DNA from: Climacium dendroides | Taxonomy: Eukaryota; Streptophyta; Bryopsida; Hypnales; Climaciaceae | Reading direction: 5' to 3' | DNA: 64,000 nt | Assembly (NCBI GenBank): GCA_950106755.1 | Contig: OX467089.1 | Location: 26,889,345 to 26,953,344, forward strand | Part shown: positions 58,190 through 64,000 of the stretch, in pieces | Position numbering within the stretch: position 1 is the stretch's first letter | Layout of the letters: the number at the start of each line of letters is the position of its first letter | Position numbers and translations under genes: made by a program | Notes under the pieces: generated by a model | Database searches by the model: none | What the model was told of the DNA's origin: nothing | The model's input: only the letters and a program-made list of their open reading frames with translations

Positions 58190-60180
58190 ATTCAGGAGAA
58201 GATTAGAGTCTGTCTGTTTGGAAGTGTGAATTGAATCTACTGGTGAACATTCACAAGTACGTGAAGAGCATGTCCACACTAATACTATTACTTAATTGTT
58301 GAGCCCTCGAAACTTGCACGCCAGAGCCTTTAAATTAACATTACTTCAGTTTTGGTATGTCGTGTGATCAGCGCGGAGAATCCAAGCGGAATCCAAAGGA
58401 AATGTCAAGTCACTTTTGGCAGATTGGTGCGGGTGTTGCCACCGAGTCCTTGTCTGCAGCACTAAAAGTTTTTTAATTTTTTTTGTAAACAACACTGAAG
58501 CTTTTGATAAAAACCAAGCAAGAACTTACATAGTTCTAAATATAAACAGAATTTTCCACAAAGCAGAGACAAGGTCGGGGCGAACCTCCACAAGCGTCGG
58601 GAATTCTGGACTTGGCGGGATGCTCACCACACAGAACAGAGGCATGCCGACCATCTTTTTAGAATCTCTTTTCTCAAAATTTAAAAAAATTAAATTAAAT
58701 ATCTCTTTTCTCAAGTATCTCACCGATCGATCAGCTGAGTCACACACACACACACACAAGATCGGAGCTCCGGATCTGAAGCCCTTTCTCACTCAGGCAA
58801 AGGGTCACATAATTAGCATCACCAGTTTTTTTCACGTTTTCTCAGGTTTTTGTTTTTGTTGTTGGAGCACTTTTCTGTTTTTTTGGTAACTTCATAGTAA
58901 AGTGACCGTGTTGTATATAACAGTAACCAAATTCGGGACCCCCCAGTAGCATACCTTAATTCCAGTTGCCTTGAGAAACTCGGAAGCATAACCGATTCCA
59001 TAACGTGGATCATGTTGTGCTAAATCAAGTCTTCTACAGTAGTAATCAGTTGATCAGATAGTGTTATAACCGGTAATCGGCGAACAGTGGGTAACCCACC
59101 GGCACTGCATATAAATCTCGTTTACCCTTGAATGGGGTAAAACACTACTGGCTTCGGCTGGGTTGTACTCTCCTTTTGGCAATGAGTTTTCCTTTCATTA
59201 ATTTGCACTAAATACAAATTATTTCAAAAAATCTCGTTCGTATTTATAAATTTGCTTAATTTTTGTGGCAAACGTACTGTGCTCGTCGGTGCCTCATTGC
59301 CTCGGTGGTCCAATCTTGCAGCAAGAATTGATCTTTTGATTACCGGCTATCCAGCCACATTCTTTCCTTCCCTATTTTGGTCCCTCTCTCCCAGCGCGCT
59401 GTCGATGTGTCAGGCATTCAGTCCCTCCCAGTGCTACAGTTCAACTTTTGTGAGCGCTTCAAATTATTTGGTTCAATCTGCAAACCGAATTGATTTGATT
59501 GTCTTGACCCTTTCTTTTCCTTTTTCTGGATTATTTTGGTATCTCACAATGTCACAGCGCGCTGTCGCACTCGGAACCAAATTACAACTTTTGTGAATTC
59601 ATAAATATATGTGCATGCTGCTGCCAAGTGGACTCGTTCTTCAAGCCTTCTTGCGTCCGTCAATCTCCGCAAACTGGTCCTTGCATGCGAAACTGGAAAT
59701 TAAAATCTCATTGCTCCTATGCTGAGTTTGTGCACGCTTAGTTTCGTTCCCTTAGGTTCAGTCCTCGCAGCTCTGCTTATAAGTACGAACTTCAGTCACC
59801 ATTGACAGATACATATATGGTTGTAGGTACTGTAACCTCGATAAACACTCACTCTCAAAGATTTCTGGTTTATTAGGGTTAAGTGGACCCCTTGAATTTG
59901 TATATTATTATGCAGTACTTTGTTCTTCACTGCAATCACGTGCTTCTAGTCTTCTGATGTTCAATATTCTGATGACGCAACTTGTACGTGTTCAGGTTAG
60001 AAACTGATTCTGCTGCTGATTTGCCCTTAAAATAATTCTGCAGTTGTTGAGTTGACACATATCTGAAGACTAGCCTGCGAATTTGATCGAGTCGGAAGAT
60101 TAATTGCGAATTCGAGCTGGTCTTGAAATTAGTTTACATCGAGTGCCAATTAGTCTCATTGCTTGAAGTCGATCCTTAGT
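58190..60180. other. Upstream region of bHLH gene C
   Basis: Less AT-rich than the transposon areas, with no recognised coding exon. It contains a CA microsatellite (58741-58758), a possible TATA-like TTATAAG at about 59777-59783 preceding the gene by about 400 bp, and a G-box at 59937-59942. Confidence 0.35.
59937..59942. promoter_or_regulatory. G-box CACGTG upstream of bHLH gene C
   Basis: This is a perfect palindromic bHLH/bZIP site about 250 bp before the start codon. It lies downstream of the possible TATA-like box, so it may be within the leader. A role is inferred only. Confidence 0.35.
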
Positions 60181-60187
60181 GCATGTG

Positions 60188-63082
60188 ATGCCTTCGTACA
60201 CAACGATCATGGAGGATGACCTCTTTGGATCCGACGGGCACGCGATCACACGTTGCAGTAGTGTTTCACTGGACTTCGACGGGGAGTTGGAAGCGGCAGA
60301 AGGCGCCTTGCATCAGCAGGTCTGTGAATTTCTTCAAAGATTTGATGGAGAACAAGCTGGAGTTCTCGAGAATCTGCAACATAGTACTGTTCACGATGGT
60401 TGCTTCTCAATTCCAGCTCCTTACCAGCCCTTTCATTTCTTGCCTGGTGAAACGACTCTTCAACCAGACACCAACACCAGTCCAGTGGAGTTCGAGCCTA
60501 GGCGGTTCCCTGAAAATAGTCTCCACCAAATTCTAGATTACGGCTCTCACATTCGAAACCCTGTTCAAATAAAGCAGTTCACGGTCGGAGAAAGACCTCT
60601 ACCTGCATCAATGGGAGCCTCTGCTCCTCCACCTCGAGAGCTATGGAGTATGGACCAGTTGCAAACTGACCAGTGTAAGCGAGCTTCATTCCAATTGCAA
60701 CATGATGCCCAGGCATCTCAACGGAGCTCCGTTTACAGTGGAGCTCCAAAGAGTCAAGCCTGCATCCCTAGTACTATACACAGGGACTTTTCTACCTGTG
60801 CAAGTTCATCTTGCTCCCCTACTAATATTCCTGCCAGCAATATTAGCTCCCAGCCTCGTCTACTTCAGAAGGCGGAGGACGTGTTGTCTGGGCAAGAGTG
60901 TCATACTGGGAAGTCGAAACGAGTACCTGATCAAGCTGGGCATATCATCAGAGAACGGTTACGAAGAGACGACATGACGAGCAAGTTTCTGATGCTGGAG
61001 TCGTTGTTACCTCCAGGACCCAAGGTAACTGATTGATTATACTTTCGCTTCAATTCCTTCCGTTTAGATTTAATGACCGTGCATGCGTGCTGGTCATATT
61101 TTTGAAATTCAGAGCGCAGTTCAAGTGTCGAGGATTCTAAAATCTATGAGAAATAATGATTTGAGGTTCATCTGGCCAGTTCGAGGTTCAGGACTGTTAG
61201 TTTGACAACTGAAAGTGCTCCGGTCTGTGTCGGATAGGCTGCTCCAAACTGCTAGTCCTAATGCGTTCTAACAAAGTTTTAAGTCTACTATGGTCACAAT
61301 TTAGTGGAATTCTGTCCACGTATGTAAAGTATATTTGTGTCAATCGTCAAGGCTGTACATTCAGTTCACGTTAACGTAACTAGGTAAGGCCACAAACTCA
61401 TGTTCACTAATTAAAAGTGCGGATTTCAAAGAACATTTGGCGCAGCTTCAGTAGCATAGTTAACTGAAGCCTGGGTTGCAAAAGATCTCGATTTCTCGGA
61501 TTTAGTTGACCTCTGGGCTTTTGAACATCCATCGCAATTATCATAGCCCTCCAAATGGCGGTATTAATTCCATCAAAAGGGGAAGGGTGAAAATGCACAA
61601 TTTCGTTAAATTGGCACACGATTCCGGGTGCCAAAAATTGTGATTCATCTGCACAAAGCTCTAAAGTCTAGGGCTCCCTGTGTTTTGTAGAATCCGCTTC
61701 CTTAATTGAATGTGTTTTGGTAGAGTCAGATCAGAGGTTCAGAACTGTGCAATATGAACACGTCACTGTAGAATGATCGATCAAGTTCTGACCTATCACT
61801 AATTCTCTATCAGAAGTAGAGACGAAGATGTACAGCCTGGGATTGGTCAATTAATTAAGCTAAGTACGTCGTTCTCGTTGGTCTGTGTGTTTCCAAAGCG
61901 AGACAGGGCTACCATAGTGGAGCACTCCATCCAGCACGTGAAGAATCTGCATCATCGCAAGAAGGGTTTACAGCAGAAGCGCACCGAGATGGCGAAGGCT
62001 AAGAGAGTTCTTTCCTTAGTCGGTCCTCGTTTAGCTCCGAAGACGATGGTCACAATGCAGCCATTGGATATTGATAAGAAAATCTGCAAGACCAATGACC
62101 TCGCAAAGACGACAGGGAGCTTCTTTGAAAAAGTGGAGGTGCATTTAAACTTGCCGCAGGAGATCATGGTAGAGATGACGTGTCGGTCTCACGCCCACGT
62201 TCAGAGCCAAGTGTTTGGAGCTTTGGAGCAACTAAGGATGGACGTGGTGCAGTGCAGCGTTTCTCGAGCCCGTGGGCTCGTCCTGTGCTCCATTGTGCTT
62301 CAGGTACTCCCTTGATTTGTTTTTACCCTTTTTCTTAACTCTCATAACGGTGGAGTACATGAGATCCGTTTGTTGTTATTAACCTCATATTACTTAAAAT
62401 GGTGGATGGATTCAGTCTGCGATGTGGCACACTCGGTTAATGTCAACTACCTCAGATCTACAGTATACCGGTCCTAGTTTTAATTCAGAGCTCTGGGCAC
62501 TTGAAACAACACAATTTTGGCACTCTGAAACACTCCATTTTAACCAACATATTGTGGATATCAGTCTGTGATGGCGCCGTTTCAATCGCCTCAGATCTAT
62601 ACCGACCCTAGTTTTCTCCGAAAAATATTCTCAGATCAACTTGGTTGATTACATTGATTTCATCAAATCGTAACACACATTATACATCTGCAACAAAGCT
62701 CTAAAACTAGGACTTGTATAGATTTACATTTCAGGCTGCACGGCCTGAAAATTGCCAAATTAGTGGAATACTGCCGAATGGACGAAACGGACGTTTGGCA
62801 TAGGTCTAGATCTGAGATATCAGTTGGAAGGTCTACCGAAACTGCAACAATTTCAATAAAAATCTTCCACTGAAACGACTAAAAAGTTACAGTTAATGAT
62901 TGCTATAAAATCCTGAGTCGCTAAATTTTCGGTTCCATTAATTTCCATGGTTGATGGATATCTAATCTCTGCGTTGTTTGTGCATGATGACGTTCATGAC
63001 ATCCCAGCCCCGGGAAATTTTGGATCCCTCAGTTACCAGTGACGACATCGCTCGAGCTCTGAAACGAGCCGTAGATTTATAA
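60188..63082 (+). CDS. bHLH transcription factor gene C (ZHOUPI/bHLH95-like?), three exons
   Basis: Exons: 60188-61024, 61899-62303, 63008-63082 (438 residues). Residues 250-279 contain HIIRERLRRDDMTSKF and helix 1 (LMLESLLPPGPK). Exon 2 opens with RDRATIVEHSIQHVKNLHH, helix 2. The basic region keeps His5-Glu9-Arg10-Arg12-Arg13, the G-box-binding pattern. Exon 2 ends in an ACT-like part (VEVHLNLPQEIMVEMTC, then GALEQLRMDVVQCSVS) and exon 3 supplies DDIARALKRAVDL. Splice signals: AAG/GTAACT, TCCAAAG, CAG/GTACTC, ATCCCAG; both introns are phase 0. The start could instead be ATG at 60209, which has the better context. Class placement rests on the PPG-K-x-DRATIV loop/helix and is less certain than for A and B. 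Predicted nuclear regulator. Confidence 0.85.
61590..61680. mobile_element. Left half of a foldback-family element, in intron 1 of gene C
   Basis: AATTTCGTTAAATTGGCACA, then CCAAAAATTGTGATTCATCTGC and CACAAAGCTCTAAAG, match other family copies. No right arm was found. Confidence 0.55.
62651..62800. mobile_element. Foldback-family element in intron 2 of gene C
   Basis: ATTGATTTCATCAAATCG at the left and CGAATGGACGAAACGG at the right are imperfect inverses. The inner ACATCTGCAACAAAGCTCTAA matches the copies at 49899 and 61590. Confidence 0.55.
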
Positions 63083-63605
63083 TGCAGTCTAATTTATGAA
63101 TCCTCACTCCGGCAAAATCCAAGTTGCATTGATCTTGCATTTGGTAATTAATGATATCCCCAGCTCAATTGTGACTTGATTTGTAAAGAGGCAATTGAAT
63201 GGTCGATGTAATATAAGGTAGACTGCTCTTCAAATGACCATGGACAGTAATAGATATTTCAAGCAACATGGCAATCATTCCCAAGTAGGAGTCGCATTTA
63301 GAGCACGGTTGCTTTTAGAGCAAACAATTGCCTTAACTCAGTTTCCCATCTTTGGATCTTCCTAAGACTACTGGAAGCCAATATCCAAGAGGTTCAAGTT
63401 TTGCATCATTCATGTGTGTAGCTCGCATTCATGGGGTTTCTAGGTGAAAGCTGTTGTCACTGAGTTACTGTCTGGTGTGCATTTGAGAAATTGGATGTTG
63501 TCTTTTGGGGGTGCACTTTGAGAAGGTGTGCTATGGTGTGCGAGAGTTGTGATTGACCATGGAATTTGGCAGGCATATACAACTTCAATACATGAGGGTA
63601 GTATA
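63083..63605. other. Downstream region of gene C
   Basis: Expected 3' untranslated and intergenic sequence; no further gene was recognised. Confidence 0.4.
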
Positions 63606-63607
63606 GA

Positions 63608-63772
63608 ACATCAATTTCATTTAATTGACAATATTCCATGACTTTGAGACTTAGTTTAGGACAAGCGATCTAAAACCAAAACCTATACCAATCCTAATTT
63701 GTAGCTTGGAATTAGACCTTTTTGAAGACATATGTCACAAATTTTGTGAAATATCGCCAAAATTGACATTAT
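63608..63772. mobile_element. Foldback-family element downstream of gene C
   Basis: ATCAATTTCATTTAATTGAC and GCCAAAATTGACAT form the ends; the inner segment includes CATATGTCACAAATTTTGTG. The right arm is shortened. Confidence 0.55.
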
Positions 63773-64000
63773 ATGTTCTCAGCACACAAAGTGCATCCTC
63801 AATGGCTCAACTATAGCCCCAAAGAAATTGAATCAATTACTAATTTTATATGTTAACAATTGTTACTTTTTAATTTAGTTTTCTTACTTTTGAACAATAA
63901 AATTGTGTGAGCATAAGTTTGATACTGCCAAATAGAAGAAAACAAGACTCTTGGCCTAATGAGGTGAGCTTAAATATATAAAGTCTAAAATTGATCTTTA
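63773..64000. other. AT-rich edge of window
   Basis: Nothing recognised. Confidence 0.4.

Noticed and set aside
58741..58758. CA repeat as a possible regulatory or Z-DNA element
   Set aside because: A short simple repeat, common in any genome; no supporting context.
1..64000. CRISPR array, bacterial operon or prophage
   Set aside because: No regularly spaced identical repeats with unique spacers, no operon-like ORF packing, and clear introns; the DNA is eukaryotic.

Overview
The window looks like nuclear DNA of a land plant. It is AT-rich, with three GC-richer islands that each carry an intron-split basic helix-loop-helix (bHLH) transcription factor gene. The spaces between are filled with small DNA transposons and decayed transposon genes. 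The bHLH types (an AMS/DYT1-like class and one resembling the ZHOUPI/bHLH95 class) and the hAT, CACTA (DUF4216) and Ty3/gypsy relics are plant-like. I suspect a seedless plant (bryophyte, lycophyte or fern), but the sequence alone does not settle this.

Genes. bHLH gene A is on the minus strand (four exons, 21525 to 16169). bHLH gene B is on the plus strand (four exons, 47325 to 49852). bHLH gene C is on the plus strand (three exons, 60188 to 63082). All three are split at the same place, after the last lysine of helix 1/loop and before helix 2. All have a C-terminal ACT-like half and a very short last exon. A and B share three splice positions and both end in a 90-bp exon, so they are paralogues. 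C is more distant. B carries an unusual Gln at basic-region position 10.

Mobile DNA, left to right. 1.6-5.9 kb: three hAT-type miniature elements (two with perfect 8-bp target duplications), a gypsy protease scrap, two CACTA-type miniatures with perfect 3-bp duplications, and one copy of a 550-bp repeat whose second copy is at 56 kb. About 8-11 kb: a decayed CACTA-type DUF4216 gene on the minus strand. 24-31 kb: foldback and dispersed repeats. 31.3-33.9 kb: two related long hairpin elements. 34.5-36.1 kb: a nearly complete but dead Tc1-type DD34E transposon, with a foldback element of another family inserted just inside one end. 37.4-39.7 kb: a broken hAT transposase gene. 42-45 kb: more foldback elements.

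Two element families stand out. One has ends resembling ATGGRRAATTTCATTAAAATGG; two copies show 4-bp target duplications, and copies cluster in and around the bHLH genes. The other has TTAA followed by CCCCTAAATGTCC-like ends. I found no convincing tRNA, rRNA, CRISPR or bacterial-type feature. All gene models rest on reading frame, splice signals and domain conservation without transcript evidence. Large intervals contain only AT-rich DNA with no recognisable gene.
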